A stretch of 64,000 bases of DNA, taken from positions 18,959,960 through 19,023,959 of the forward strand of contig OX637409.1 in the NCBI GenBank assembly GCA_951799425.1, read 5' to 3'. Within the stretch, counting starts at the first letter, position 1. Every line of letters begins with the position of its first letter. Both the position numbers and the translations under genes were made by a program. The notes under the pieces were generated by a model. It saw only the letters and a list, made by a program, of their open reading frames with translations. It had not been told where the DNA came from and did no database searches. This DNA comes from Ilex aquifolium. Its lineage: Eukaryota > Streptophyta > Magnoliopsida > Aquifoliales > Aquifoliaceae. This document shows, in pieces, positions 1 to 11,800 of the stretch.

Positions 1-522
1 ATACATATATTAAATTAATATAAAGAAAGAGAGTTAAAGACAAAGATTGCATAAAATAAATTATTTTGATCATACCAGTTGGAGTGCAAGGTGAAGATAA
101 CATTTGACATCTTCATTGGAGATGCTCTTAGCCAATTGGTTTTTTTTGAGTGTGAGTTGATTTTTTTTATGAAAAATACAATTTGGACATAATTTGAAAA
201 CTTTATCAATTGTAGTTGTTGGATTGAATTAGGGGTTCATACATGCATTGATCCAGTTGAAGAACCTGTTCCAAAGCAACTACTCCACCAAACGTATTTT
301 CTTGTCCGTCCGGGGTTCTTTCTACTCAATTTCACAATCAATCCCAAATCCATCTATTTGACGGAGGTCAAATTATGTGCTCTTCTAATTGCTTAGAAGT
401 GTTCAACAACCCTTTTACATCTAGGGCTCATCGAAGCCCTATTATGTATATTCAGGAACATGACAATCAAATGGCTGACTGTAAAACTCATTAGGGTTAT
501 AAATTCCTATACTTTAACGATG
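1..522. other. Left flank, no gene seen
   Basis: AT-rich sequence with short open frames only. I see no conserved protein motif, RNA gene or repeat end. Its last bases (523-527, CTTTC) are the left target-site duplication of the retrotransposon that follows. Confidence 0.6.
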
Positions 523-527
523 CTTTC

Positions 528-1199
528 TGATGATGCCTCGGAATTAATCTCCCAGGCCCAAGCCGGTATGGCTCTATTGAGTTTTATGGAATGGGTTTTA
601 AGAGAATTGGAATTATACGAAGACAGACAACAAATGTAAGTGGTTCACCCCAGCCGAAGGACTTGGGCTACGTCCACTATAATGGAGGCTCTTGCTCCTT
701 AATGGTGTGTATTGATCTCAACTGATTACAAGGAAATTCTAGGCGCAGGGGCGCAATAACCCTTCTCTTCTACGAATGTTCTAGGGTTCAGGGCAAAAAT
801 GCTAGGTAGAAGGCCAGGAAGAAGACCCTGTTTCTTGCTTCCACTGTTCTATTTACATCATATCTCTCCTTAGGGTTTTTTGCTCTTGTTCTTCCTTTTT
901 TTGATCTTGTGGGGACCGTTCGTCCTTTGCCTGCAAGCCACTCTGACCGCCGGTGATACTGTGCCCACGACCACCTATCTCTGTTTTTGCAGGGAGTAAC
1001 TCTGAGAAATCAGAGCCGGTTTTCCTTGTCCTTGGAGCACGTGGCGCCACAGGCTTTAACTCGGGTCATGGGCTGAGAATCGAATGTGGGCCGGTTGGGA
1101 CCATTCCCTTTTGGGCTTCGGAGTCCTCAGTCAGTGTTTTCTGGAGGTCTTTGGGCTTGGTCGTAATGGCAGCCCAGGTCCAAAAACATATCCTCATCA
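528..1199 (-). repeat. 3' LTR (left copy)
   Basis: 672 bp, nearly identical to 14396-15087. Relative to the other LTR it lacks about 20 bp near 978-990, and the minus-strand TATA box is altered here (TATAAATA in the right copy reads as TGTAAATA at the matching site). Ends are TG and CA. Confidence 0.93.
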
Positions 1200-1215
1200 G
1201 TGCCCCCCAGCCCCT
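1200..1215 (-). promoter_or_regulatory. Polypurine tract
   Basis: The minus strand directly upstream of the 3' LTR is purine-rich (AGGGGCTGGGGGGCAC), in the position where second-strand synthesis is primed. Its location next to the LTR edge at 1199 supports the element's orientation. Confidence 0.75.
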
Positions 1216-1368
1216 GGTCACGAGAATGACGTCTTCTCTAACCTGGGGATAGGAAGTGTCTTTTCTGAGTTTTTCATAGTCTCCATACGTGGCGGACTGC
1301 GTGGTCAGTCGGCTTTACGCTGGTTTGGGCTGCTTTGGTATTTGCCGGCTGTGATGGGATGGTTTTTA

Positions 1369-1460
1369 CACGTGTCACCATCGGGTGAACCCAACGGTAC
1401 GGTTCCTGAGGCGCGTCCTGTCGTCTCACCTTTCAGGGCATTGAATGCTTTGTATAAAAG
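1369..1460 (+). promoter_or_regulatory. Promoter of antisense gene A (G-box and TATA)
   Basis: A CACGTG G-box core (1369-1374, followed by TC) lies 84 bp before a TATA box (TATAAAAG, 1453-1460). The same arrangement is found before gene B. The region lies inside the retrotransposon but faces opposite to gag-pol. A good splice donor (GTACGT) at 1620 suggests a possible leader intron before the start at 1886; its acceptor is not clear. Confidence 0.5.
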
Positions 1461-1885
1461 TGGGGAAAATCCCTTCACCTGTGTCGCTTTTGCGTTTTTT
1501 GAATCTCCTTACGTTTTCCTCTCCTCCATTGGCTCTCGAGGTGCTTTGTTTCAGACTCTCAGGCGATTCTTAGGGTTTCTGCGTTCCCGGTTATTTTCTG
1601 CATCTAGCACCTTAACTAGGTACGTCTTTCCTCCTTTCTTTATTCTTGCTCGATCTGGATCCCTTCAACCTTCCTTGGTGGGGTTTTGGGTTTCGCTTCT
1701 TGATATGGAGGTTTAGCTACTTTAGGAATCATTCCAACGACCTTTCCCCTCTTACGTGTTTCGTGGACCGTCCTACTTTGCTTAGAGTGTCCTTCCTTCG
1801 GGGTTGGTGTCTGAGACCTCCATTTTTGACGGACTGTGCTTTACATTTGCCTTCCCTCCACTCCGGCTTACGGCCTGGACCTTTG

Positions 1886-4074
1886 ATGGGGAAGCGGGTC
1901 GTTTCTTCCTCTGAATCGGATTCCGAGGACCAGGTAGGCGAGGAGGTCGAGGTAAGTACCTCAGGTTCCCAGAGTGGTAGTTCCGTTGATAGGGCCGTGT
2001 CTGGGTCCGCTCTTATAGAAGAAGCTCGTCCTCTTTCATCCCTTCCTCCTGTTTCTTTTGTTGCGTCAAAGACTAAGAAATCCAAACCGGCTCCTCCCCC
2101 AACTCCTAGGAAAAGAGTTTGTCGGGATCAAGCCGACCTGGCTTGTTGTGCAGCATCGACCCCCAGTTGTCTCAGCGATGAGGATTTAGATGAACTGAGG
2201 CGAGAGTATCGCTTTCCTGACTCCGTTCTCTTACACTCTCCTGACAAACACGAGAGGTGTAATTCTTCTATCCCGGGCCTGGTCTGTTTTTACGAATCCA
2301 CTTTCCGTGCTGGTTTGCGGTTCCCCGTTCATCCTTTAATCCGGATCGTCCTCGCTTTTTATAACATATATCCTGCCCGGCTCTCTCCAAACGGTTGGGG
2401 TCTCCTGATCGGGTTTCTCGTTCATTGGTTGAAGAGTGGAAACGACTCTCAGCCCTCCATTAATGAATTTGCCTCTCTTTTTTAACTTAAGTCTTCCCCT
2501 TCCGCGGGTTTCCTTTACTTTTCGAAAAGGGTCAAAGCGAGGAATTTGATCACCGGGCTTCCTTCTTCCAACAAAGGGTGGAAACCCAAGTTTTTCTTTG
2601 TTAGAGGTGACTCCTGGGAGCTTTCCGGGAAACCAGGGGACATCCCTCTCATTCCCAGGTTTTGGGGAGCTCTAAGGAACATAAGTAAGGCTCTTCAATT
2701 CGACTGCATCTTTTTCTTTCGCTGTTCTTCTTTTACTGACTTAACTTCTGATTTGCAGATTACCGTCCTATCCTTGGGGTCGAGGAAGCGGCAAGATTTG
2801 CTAGAGCCGAGGATTTGGGGTTGCAGTCCTTTTTCGACCTGGTGACCGACGAAAACCTAGCCCTCTACGAACTCGGGCCTCCAGTTGAGCAATCTTCAGT
2901 GCCCGCATCGCCCCTTGCTTCCCCATCTGACCCCATGAAACAAGATTTGATAATGACGATATTCTCGGATACCGAGAAGTCGAGGAAGAAAAGGAAGGTG
3001 GTGAAGGGTTCGCAGCTGTTACCCGAAGGTGCGTCGGTATCCGACCCCCCACCTGTCCCCTCTGAGCAGAAAGAAGAGGTCCTCCTTCCCCATGAGGATG
3101 TGGCTCCTCCCTCGCTCTCTGTTGAGGCTTCCAGGGGCAAATCTTCGATTGAGGGAGTTCCGGGAAGACGACACGAGGCTCCGACAATTCCTCCTCTCTC
3201 TGTCCCTCAGGGAGGCGGGAAGATGGATCCCGCTCACTCTTGGTCCAAGGAGCAAGGGGACGGCTTCCTGCGTGATCCTGAGGTCGCCGTTGTCGCCTTG
3301 TCCGAGCTTGTTTCTACTTCAGATCCCAGGGCAGCCATGCGGGTTCCTTTTGATAGGAAGGTGGATCGCGCTATCCGGGGCATAGCAGAGGTACTTCCTA
3401 TCCTTGCCGTTCTCCTTCTCCGATATTTCGCTATGTCGAGGTCTTCACGGATCTCTCCTTTTCGTCTGACCCCTTTTTCCTCTCAGTCGCTCGCTTGCGT
3501 GAAGATGCTAGGCTTTCACTACAATGAGGAGCTTTCGAGGACAAAGGAGTCCATGGCCGCCCTGTCAGTGAGCAAGGAGGTTGCCGAGGAGAAGGTGAAG
3601 ATTCTGTCCTCGGAGGCTATTGAACTGAAGAGGATTAACGATGAGATGGATGCCCGCCTTCAGGACTTTGCCAAGCTCATGGATTCAAAGGATGACAAGC
3701 TCAAGACCACGGAGGCCGACCTGATAGCCAAGGATTCGGAGCTCAGGGCCAGAGATTCCGAGCTGTCATCTTTGCGGTCTCGTGTTTCGGAGCTCGAGAG
3801 AGAATGCACCTCTGGCTTTGTAAAGGGTTTTCTAAATCTCCAGGATCAGCTTGAGGAGGCCTATCCTGACCTTGACTTGGATCCCTTCGTGCCAATGCCT
3901 GATTTCAAGAAGGCGTCGGTGGTGGACGAGGAGGCCGAGACCCCTGATCCCAATGAGGGTGTGGCTCCTGATGCCGAGAAGGCGCCTGGTCCTGTGGTGG
4001 CAGCGGCGGAGGGGCCATGTATGCCGGCAAGGTCTTCTGGTGAGGGAGCAGGTGAAGAAGAGATCGCTCCTTAA
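1886..4074 (+). pseudogene. Antisense accessory gene A of the retrotransposon, with one in-frame stop
   Basis: Predicted exons are 1886-2684, 2759-3390 and 3487-4074, with GT-AG introns in phase 1 and phase 0; the second intron is 96 bp and open. The start at 1886 begins an acidic Ser/Glu-rich N-terminus (MGKRVVSSSESDSED). Next comes the domain typical of plant 'putative gypsy-type transposon' proteins (Transposase_28-like), with GLRFPVHPLIR, LSPNGW and, after the stop, KGWKPKFFFVRGDSWE. The C-terminal third is a charged coiled coil ending with a GFVKGFLNLQDQ block. A TAA at 2483-2485 breaks exon 1, yet the same frame continues to encode the conserved part of the domain; a C-to-T change is the simplest cause. 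The biochemical function is not known. Gene B (4688-6626) is the intact paralogue and gene C (7091-8142) is a second one. Confidence 0.75.
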
Positions 4075-4485
4075 GGTCGATGTGAGGCCTTCCTGCTGTT
4101 TCCAACTTCCTTGTGACTCTTTCAAGTTGTTCCTTTGTGTAATGCTCCATTGTAACTTCTTTAAATGCTGAAATGAGAACTCTCGTGGTTTTTCCCTTTT
4201 TATGATTGTCGCGTGATGCCTTGCTATAGACTTCTTTGATTTGTGGTTGCATTGTACCTTTCTTAGGCGCTGACCCTTGCTTCTTCACTTGTAGCCGAGC
4301 TTATTTGATTCGAGCTAACCTTCACGCTTCCCCCTTGGGTCGCTTGAACTTCTTAGGGCTATTTTTGTCCTTTCCGGTTGCTTTACTTGTAGTGGAGGTC
4401 CGACGGTTTCGTTCGTTCGAGAACGTGCGCCGTCAGAGGGTTCAGTGATCCCTCGATCGTGGCGTCCAAGAAGCCCCCGCGACGC

Positions 4486-4570
4486 CACGTGTCCCCTTCA
4501 TTAATGGCGAGGGACGTGCATTAACTGCCTTCGGCGACAGTGACAAGGCCTGTCCTGTAGCGCCTATAAA
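4486..4570 (+). promoter_or_regulatory. Promoter of antisense gene B (G-box and TATA)
   Basis: CACGTG at 4486-4491 (followed by TC, as in gene A) lies 79 bp before a TATA box at 4565-4570. Gene B starts at 4688, which gives a leader of about 90 nt. Matching spacing in genes A and B suggests that the promoter was duplicated with the gene. Confidence 0.5.
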
Positions 4571-4687
4571 TGGGCCTCCGAGGAATGATTGTTCTTTACT
4601 GAGCGTAAAAGAAGTCCTTAGTTTTCTGCTGCGACATACATTTCTTTCCCTGTTGCTTCTAAGAAATCTTCTTCGATTCTTGCATTC

Positions 4688-6626
4688 ATGGCTACTCCTT
4701 CCTCTCCATTTGACGTTATGGAGCGAGTTTTTGGCAATGTTGAAGCTAGTGAAATCGATGGGGACGAGGCTCAGCTCCTTGCTAGGCGCTTCGACTTTCC
4801 CCCTGGTGTTATCGTGCGCCCTGCAGACTTGCGCAGGTTCCACAGCCCGGTTACCGATGAAGCTGGCTTCTTCGAGGCCCCCTTTTTGCTAGGGCTTCGA
4901 TTCCCCCTACCTGGCTTGATACGAGACGTCCTTCATTTTTTCAGCTTCTATCCCGCCATGCTCTTCCCATCCGGCTGGGCGGTGCTACTGACCTTTTATG
5001 CGGCGTGGGGAAGGATGTTCCCTCAGGCCAGGGCTAATGTAAGGGAGTTTCTTCACTTTTTCCGCCCTGAGGAGGTATCCGAGTTCTACCACTTCGTCCC
5101 TAAGCGAGGGGGAGAGATTACCATCCGGGATCTCCCGCCGAGCCCTAACGGGTGGATAAGGAGATATTTCTTCGTCTCCGGAGATGGCTGGGAGTTTGGT
5201 TCCCAATTTCCGGGGTCTATCAGAGTTCCTACTGCCTGGGGGCGCCGCAGAAACTTAGGTAAGCTCCTGCCTTCGCATTTGTTGATGCTTGTGTTCATGT
5301 ACTAATGGCGTCACCGGTTCTTATTGCAGGAGAGCTCCCGCCCCTTGGTGCTTCGGAGCTGGCTCGGGTCGACCAAGCGCGTGCTCGCCTCCCCTTTTCC
5401 TATATTGAGCTGATGCATCCCGGGGTTCCCTTGGCGTCAGGTGATCGTGCGCAATCAATATCTCTTATTCTTCTGTTCCCTTACTCGAATCCTTGCTAAG
5501 TTTTTGATCTTGTTTGCGTAGTTCCTTCCTACCTGGTGACCCAGCGCCATATGATCATGGAGTGCATGGGTGAAAGAAGACGGGATAGGGTTGTAGGACC
5601 CCTAGCGAAGAGGACGAGGTTGGGAGAGGGTAGTTCTTCTGGCGAGGTCCCCGTTCCTACCGTCGAGGCTCCAGTTGTTGTGGCCGAGGTTATCACTTAT
5701 GTATCAGATGTTCCCGTTTCTGCACCTGAGGCCCCGAGGTCGACATCAGAGTTGGTCACAAGTGAGGCCACTGCGGGTACTGTGGTGCTCGACCCTGTGG
5801 GAGGGCCTGTTCGGCGAGGCCCTTCTCTAATTGCTGACCCTGAGGCCGATCTGCTTCGGGACGTGAGCTTGAGCAGTCGTGCTCTGATGGAGTTGATTCC
5901 TCGAGCTGACCTGCGCTGCTCTGTAGATCTTCCTTTCCAAGTCCGAAGCCGTGATGCACTTCATGCCCTGCTTGAGGTATATCTTGGTGTTTTTTCCTCT
6001 ACTTCAAACTTCTTGGTATCTTGTAACGTTCTTTATGTTTCCAGTCAGCGACACATGTCTACGCTCTTGGGAGGGAGATTTTTATGCTGAGGAGCGATGT
6101 CCAGATGAGGGGTGCCGAGGTACTTGACGCTCGTCGGCACGGAACCGAGCTGTTGAGCTGGGGCCTGGCCACTGAGAGGGAGTTGGAGCAGGTCCTCGAA
6201 CAGCGGGCTCAGACTTTTAGGCAACTGATTGCTAGTACCTCAGCTGAGGTCTCTCTGAGGGACGAGTTGGCTCGTTTGAAGGAAGAGCAGGAGGCCGAGA
6301 AGGAGGATTTGCTAGAAGCTGTTGTTACCCGTACTCTTCTGGAAGATGAGCTGAAAGAGTCCCGGGCTGCTCTTTCCGAGCTGAATAGGTCTTTAGCTGC
6401 TGAACGTCAGCTCGTAGAGGATCAACGGAAAGATCTCGAGAAGGCGAGGCTGGAGGCGGCTAGGGCTTTTGTTGACGGGTTCTTTAATTTTGCTGACCAA
6501 GCGATGGAGAGATTCCCCTACTTGGACCTTGAGCAATTTCAGCCAAGGTTTGATGCTTCTTCAAGCGGTGGTGCTCCCGACGTTACTCCTACTCCCGACG
6601 CTACTCCTCCTGCAGATCAGGCTTGA
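4688..6626 (+). CDS. Antisense accessory gene B of the retrotransposon (Transposase_28-like)
   Basis: Four predicted exons, 4688-5258, 5330-5440, 5522-5976 and 6045-6626, join in one open frame of 572 codons with GT-AG introns in phases 1, 1 and 0. The N-terminal half (about residues 45-190) is the plant gypsy-type transposon domain: FFEAPFLLGLRFPLPGLIR, then LFPSGW, NVREFLHFF, and NGWIRRYFFVSGDGWEF. The middle is Ser/Pro/Val-rich with a basic patch (GERRRDR, AKRTR). The C-terminal part (from about residue 390) is a long Glu/Leu-rich coiled coil closed by AFVDGFFNFADQAMERFPYLDLEQF, which matches the end of gene A. Of the three copies this is the only one without stops or frameshifts. It is transcribed against gag-pol from its own promoter. 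No catalytic motif is visible, so the function is unknown; DNA or protein binding through the coiled coil is a guess. Confidence 0.75.
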
Positions 6627-7010
6627 GTGCCCAGATTTTCATAGCTGGTTTTCCTTTCTTACTGCTCTTTTCTTGTGTAAACACACGTTTCTTGTAATGG
6701 AACTTTCCCTTCTTTCTCTCAGTGGTGATGTATTTGTTGGTTGCTTGTTATGCTATATATTCCCTTGCCCCCTTACTCGGAGGAGGCCTTGGCCTGTTTG
6801 GAGTAGTATCATTGCTCGAGGTCTGGGCTTCCTTACTTGGAGTTGCTGCGTGTATCTGCCATAGGACATATATATATATGTTTTTTTTTTTGAACAATAT
6901 ACGATGCAGATTTAAGCCAGCCCCCCAGGCGGCTTACCAACTTCTTCGTAAGTTGAGCCAGTATTCAATGCTATTTTGATTGCGAGACTTCAACAGTCAC
7001 CCTTGGGTAC
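6627..7010 (+). other. Spacer between antisense genes B and C
   Basis: Likely the 3' UTR of gene B followed by the upstream region of gene C. No G-box of the type seen before A and B is present. A weak TATA-like run (TATTTATAT) lies at 7011-7019, 72 bp before the gene C start. Confidence 0.4.
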
Positions 7011-7090
7011 TATTTATATCTGTTTGCCTTATTGCTTTTCAAAAAACCTTTCTTCTTTAACTCTTCGTTTCCCACTTGAACCTTGTGGCG

Positions 7091-8142
7091 ATGGATTCTT
7101 CTCCACTCTTCAAGCATCGAGCCCGCGAATCGCTCAAGGGCGATTGGTGTTCTATCTTTCTCCTTCCCTCCCGGATGACGGCTGCGGATGCTGCTGGAAT
7201 GAAGAGTCGATACAACCTTCCGGCGGATCTAAGGGTGAGGGCTCCCACTCCTGACGAACCTTGCAGTATGTCCATTCCAGGCGAGGTCTCCTTTTTCGAG
7301 GGCGCATTTGAGTATGGCTTTCGACTCCCCCTTTATCCAGATTTCGCCCGGATTCTTTCTCATCATGGCCTATGTCCCTCTCGTCTTTCCCCCGAGTGGT
7401 GGGCTACCATGGTTGGCTTCTTCATTTTCTGGCGTATGCAAGGCTTTGAGACCTTTCCTTCTGTTTCAGAATTTTTCTATTTCCTTGATCTCTCTTTCGA
7501 CTTTCCACCGTTCTTTAGTTCTCTCTCTTTTAAATGGTACTTCCACCCTCCATTGATTGCTGATATTCCCTCTTCCCCTGAGGGGTGGGCCCAACGCTTC
7601 TTTTTCGTATCTGGGGACTCCTGGGAGTCCGCTGTGGGGGAAGATCGGCATGTTTGGGTTCCTTGTTCCTGGACGAGTTTTCGGGAGAGAGGTAACCATT
7701 TCGTCATTCCAAGGCTATCTGACCCTTTGTTGGCAGCGAACTAACTGAACTTGTTTGTGCTGATGTTGTGTTGTGCAGGTATTCCCGCTCTGACTCCATT
7801 GGAGGCGTTCCATGTTAGGATGGTCGAGAGGGCTTCCCCTCGTCCTTATTCTGCTCTCGTTACCCCTTAGAACCTTGTCCGTTATGGGATAGGGGGAAGT
7901 TCGACCAGGATCCAGCGCACGCCCTCTTTTGCTGATGAGCCAGAGGGAGTTGACTTGGAAGATCCCGAGGTGGAGGTCCTGAAGAGGAAGTTAGCAGAAG
8001 TGGAGAGAGAGATGTTCTGAAGGAGGAGAATGCCAAGCTCAAGGCGGGTGCTGCTCGGCTGGAGAAAGTGGAGGAAAAGAAGGATGCTCCGATGGAGGAG
8101 AAAGTGGAGGAGGTCCTAGTAGGGGAGGGAGGGCAGAACTAG
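7091..8142 (+). pseudogene. Antisense accessory gene C of the retrotransposon, truncated and broken
   Basis: Exon 1 is 7091-7691 and ends at a GTAACC donor in phase 1. Exon 2 starts at 7779 after TTGTGCAG. Exon 1 codes the same domain as genes A and B: SFFEGAFEYGFRLPLYP, LSPEWWATMVGFF, SVSEFFYFL and PEGWAQRFFFVSGDSWES. Exon 2 meets a TAG at 7868-7870, and about 150 bp further a small frameshift occurs in a GAGAGAGA run near 8008-8016. Beyond both, charged Glu/Lys coiled-coil coding continues to a stop at 8140-8142. The C-terminal region is much shorter than in A and B. I read it as a decaying third paralogue. It could still make a short protein of about 230 residues that carries the conserved domain. 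Confidence 0.65.
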
Positions 8143-8365
8143 AGGCCCCCTTTTTTTTTTTGTAACTTCTATGTACTTGTTGGTGGTTGCTCCTTTTGAA
8201 TTGTTGACTTCTACCCATAGTGCAATGAAATTTCAGGCTTTTGTCTTCCAGTTATTTTCTTTTTACTAAGAATGTGGTTATCTGCTGAACTAGGAAGCCT
8301 GTCTGTTTTGAGTTGTCGAGCTGCCGAGTTCGTTGTCTTTCAAGCGGCAAAGTCTTAGGCTGGTT

Positions 8366-8746
8366 CTGAGCTTACGAGCTCTTAAGCTGAGAAGTCTTTG
8401 CTAATGCTGAGCTGACAAGCTCTTAGACTGAAAAGTCTGTAAATGCTGAGCTTACGAGCTCTTAGACTGAAAAGTCTGTAGATCCTGAGCTTACGAGCTC
8501 TTAGACTGAAAAGTCTGTAGATCCTGAGCTTACGAGCCCTTAGACTGAAAAGTCTATAGATCCTGAGCTTACGAGCTCTTGAGCTTACGAGCCCTTAGAC
8601 TGAAAAGTCTGTAGATCCTGAGCTTACGAGCTCTTGGGCTTACGAGCTCTTGGGCTTACGAGCCCTTAGACTGAAAAGTCTGTAGATCCTGAGCTTACGA
8701 GCTCTTGGGTTTACGAGCCCTTAGACTGAAAAGTCTCGTAAATCCT
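8366..8746. repeat. Tandem array of about 39-bp units with two hairpins each
   Basis: About seven head-to-tail units. Each holds GAGCTTACGAGCTC and AGACTGAAAAGTCT, usually joined to the next unit by GTAGATCCT. Both blocks are perfect 5-bp inverted repeats around four bases (TACG and GAAA). Later units carry one or two extra copies of the first block (GGGCTTACGAGCTCTT), so the array grew at two scales. It lies between the end of gene C and the end of pol, where plus- and minus-strand transcription converge. Confidence 0.9.
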
Positions 8747-8836
8747 GTGTAGAGCGAACTTTTTGGGAAACTTTTGTATCTCTCATTGATAAAATCCGGT
8801 CTTTTTACAATAACCCTCCACTCCTCACGAGAAACT

Positions 8837-11800
8837 CTATTGGTAATACCGCTTCAAGTGGTCTGCGTTCCATGAGTGTTGTAGGTCCCTGCCCTCCTCC
8901 GTTTGCAGCTCGTAGTTTCCAGGTCGGATAATCCTTTTTACCACGTAAGGTCCTTCCCAGTTTGGTCCCAACTTGCCATGGGCAGGGTCCTTTCTGGCTG
9001 GGAGCAATTTCTTCAACACTAGATCTCCTGGCTTAAAGCCTCTCCTTCTTACTCGCTTGTTATAGTATCTTGTTGTACTCCTTTGGTAGGAAGAGATTCG
9101 TTGTAGGGCCTCGTCTCTCTTCTCGTCCAGGAGGTCGAGGTTGACCAGCAGGGACCTTTCGTTCTGTGTTGGATTGAACAGTTCGGTTCTTGCGGTGGAC
9201 ACTCCTATCTCAACGGGAGCCATGGCCTCCGTCCCGTATGCTAGGCTGAAAGGGGTTTCTCCAGTCGCAGTTCGAGTAGTGGTTCGGTATGCCCACAACA
9301 CTGCGGGGAGGTAGTCTACCCATTGGGACTTAGATGCCTCCAGCCTGGTCTTGAGCGCCAGTTTGATAGTTCGGATGGTCACCTCGGCTTGCCCATTAGA
9401 CTGCGGGTGGGCTGGTGCCGAGAAGAAGTTTTTGATTCCCAACCCGCTACAGAAATTTGTGAACATCGGATTGTCAAATTGTTTCCCGTTGTCGGAGACC
9501 ACTGCTCTGGAGACGCCGAAGCGGCAAATTATAGACTTCCAAACGAAATTCTTGACCTTCTGTGCTGTGATCTTTGCCAGGGGTTCGGCTTCTGCCCACT
9601 TGGTGAAGTAGTCTACTGCGACCACAACGAATTTGCATTGTCCAACTCCTATTGGTAGGGGTCCTAAGATGTCCAACCCCCACTGTTGAAAGGGCCAAGG
9701 GCTGACTACTGGGGTGAGGAGTTCAGGTGGGCAGTGCGGCAAGTTCCCGTGAACCTGACACGCTTGGCATCTCTTCACTATCTCTTTGGCGTCTTTGGAC
9801 ATTGTTGGCCAGAAGTAACCTTGCCGCAAGGCCTTGCTAGCTAATGTCTTCGCGCCGATGTGATTGCCGCACATGCCTTCGTGGATTTCTCTCAGGATGT
9901 AATTTGCTTCCGTTCCTGTCACGCATTTCATTAAGGGAAAAGAAAAACCTCTTTTGTATAGGTTACCTTGGATTAGTGTGAACCTTGCCGCTCTGGCTCT
10001 TAGCTTGGAGGCGTTCTTCGGGTCATCTGGCAGCACTCCATCATGTAAGAAGGATATGATGGGATCCATCCATGAGGCATCCTCTTCAACCGGCATAGCC
10101 CGAGCTTCTTCGGCAGGTTCGTTGTTAGGCTGTATGCTGGGTCGTGCTAGGACTTCGACAGGTGTTCGCCCTGGTAAGTCTTGACTGCCAGTAGTGGCCA
10201 ACTTGGCAAGGGCATCGGCCCGATGATTGGCTTCTCGGGGAATTTGGACTAGTTCGGTCGATACGAATTTCCTCAGTAGTCTTTGCACTTCTGCCAGGTA
10301 TAGCGCCATCTTTTCGTCCCTGGCGGCATATTCCTCTTCGACTTGCCTGACCACTAGTTGCGAGTCGCTGTACACCACGATCTGCTGAGCCTCCATTGAG
10401 AGGGTCAGGTTCAGACCGGCTATAAGGGCTTCGTATTCGGCTTCATTGTTAGAGGCTTGAAAGTCAAATCTCAAGGCATACTCCAAGTCATACCCTTCTG
10501 GCGACGTCAGGATGAGCCCGGCTCCGCTTCCCTGAACATTTGAAGCCCCATCCACGAATAATTTCCAGGTCGGAACGTCGGGGACACAGTCTTGGCTTTC
10601 TTCGTTTTCCTCGGGTGGAGAGGTAAACTCGGCAAGAAAATCTGCCAGGACTTGTCCCTTGTTGGCAGTCCTGGGCTTGAACTTGATATCGAACTCGCTA
10701 AGCTCCATCGCCCACTTTATCAACCTTCCTGAGGCTTCAGGTTTATGCAAGACCTGCCTCATCGGTTGGTCCGTCGGGACTTCGATGGTGTGGGCTTGAA
10801 AATATGGTCTCAACCTCCGAGCGGCGACTAGCAAGGCCAGCACTAGTTTTTCCATCTTTGGGTACCTCTCCTCGGCGCCTCGGAGTGCTTTACTGCAAAA
10901 ATAGACAGGCAGCTGGATCCGGTCCTTGTCTCTAACCAGTGCGGCGCTGACCGAGAAATCTAATACCGCAAGGTAAAGTGTCAGCACTTCTCCCTCTTGT
11001 GGGCTTACCAATACGGGCGTGGATGCCAGGTAGACCTTCAGGGCTTGGAACGCCTCTTCGCATTTTTCATCCCACTGGAATGCCGCCTTAAGGACCTTGA
11101 AGAACGACTGGCATTTATCGCTGGAGCGCGATACAAACCTGTTGAGCGCCGCTATTCTTCCGGTTAGGCGCTGGATTTCTCTTGTGGTGGTGGGGGGCTT
11201 CATCTCAAGGACTGCTCTGACCTTCACTGGGTTCGCCTCAATGCCCCGGCTATTAACTATGAAGCCCAAGAATTTTCCAGCCGACACCCCGAAGGCGCAT
11301 TTTGCGGGGTTCAGCTTCATTCGGTACTTTCTCATGATCTCGAACGACTCCCTAAGGTGTTGGATGTGGGCCTCGGTTTTGAGTGATTTTACAAGCATAT
11401 CATCTATATACACCTCCATGGTCGAGCCCAGCTTTTCCCTAAACATCCGGTTGACCAGCCTCTGATAGGTTGCTCCCGCGTTCTTCAGTCCGAATGGCAT
11501 TACCTGGTAGCAAAAGATCCCCTGCTCTGTGACGAACGAGGTCTTCTCTTGGTCGTTTGGGTCCATCCGGATTTGGTTATACCCTGAGAAAGCATCCATG
11601 AAGCTCAGGAGCTCATGGCCGGCCGTCGCGTCGACTATGAGGTCGATCCGAGGCAGCGGGAAACTGTCCTTCGGGCATGCTCGATTGAGGTCGGTAAAAT
11701 TGATACAAAGTCGCCACTTGCCGTTTACTTTCTTTACTAGAACGACGTTGGCTAACCAAGTTGGGTAATCGACTTCTCTGATGGCCTTGGCGCGCGATAG

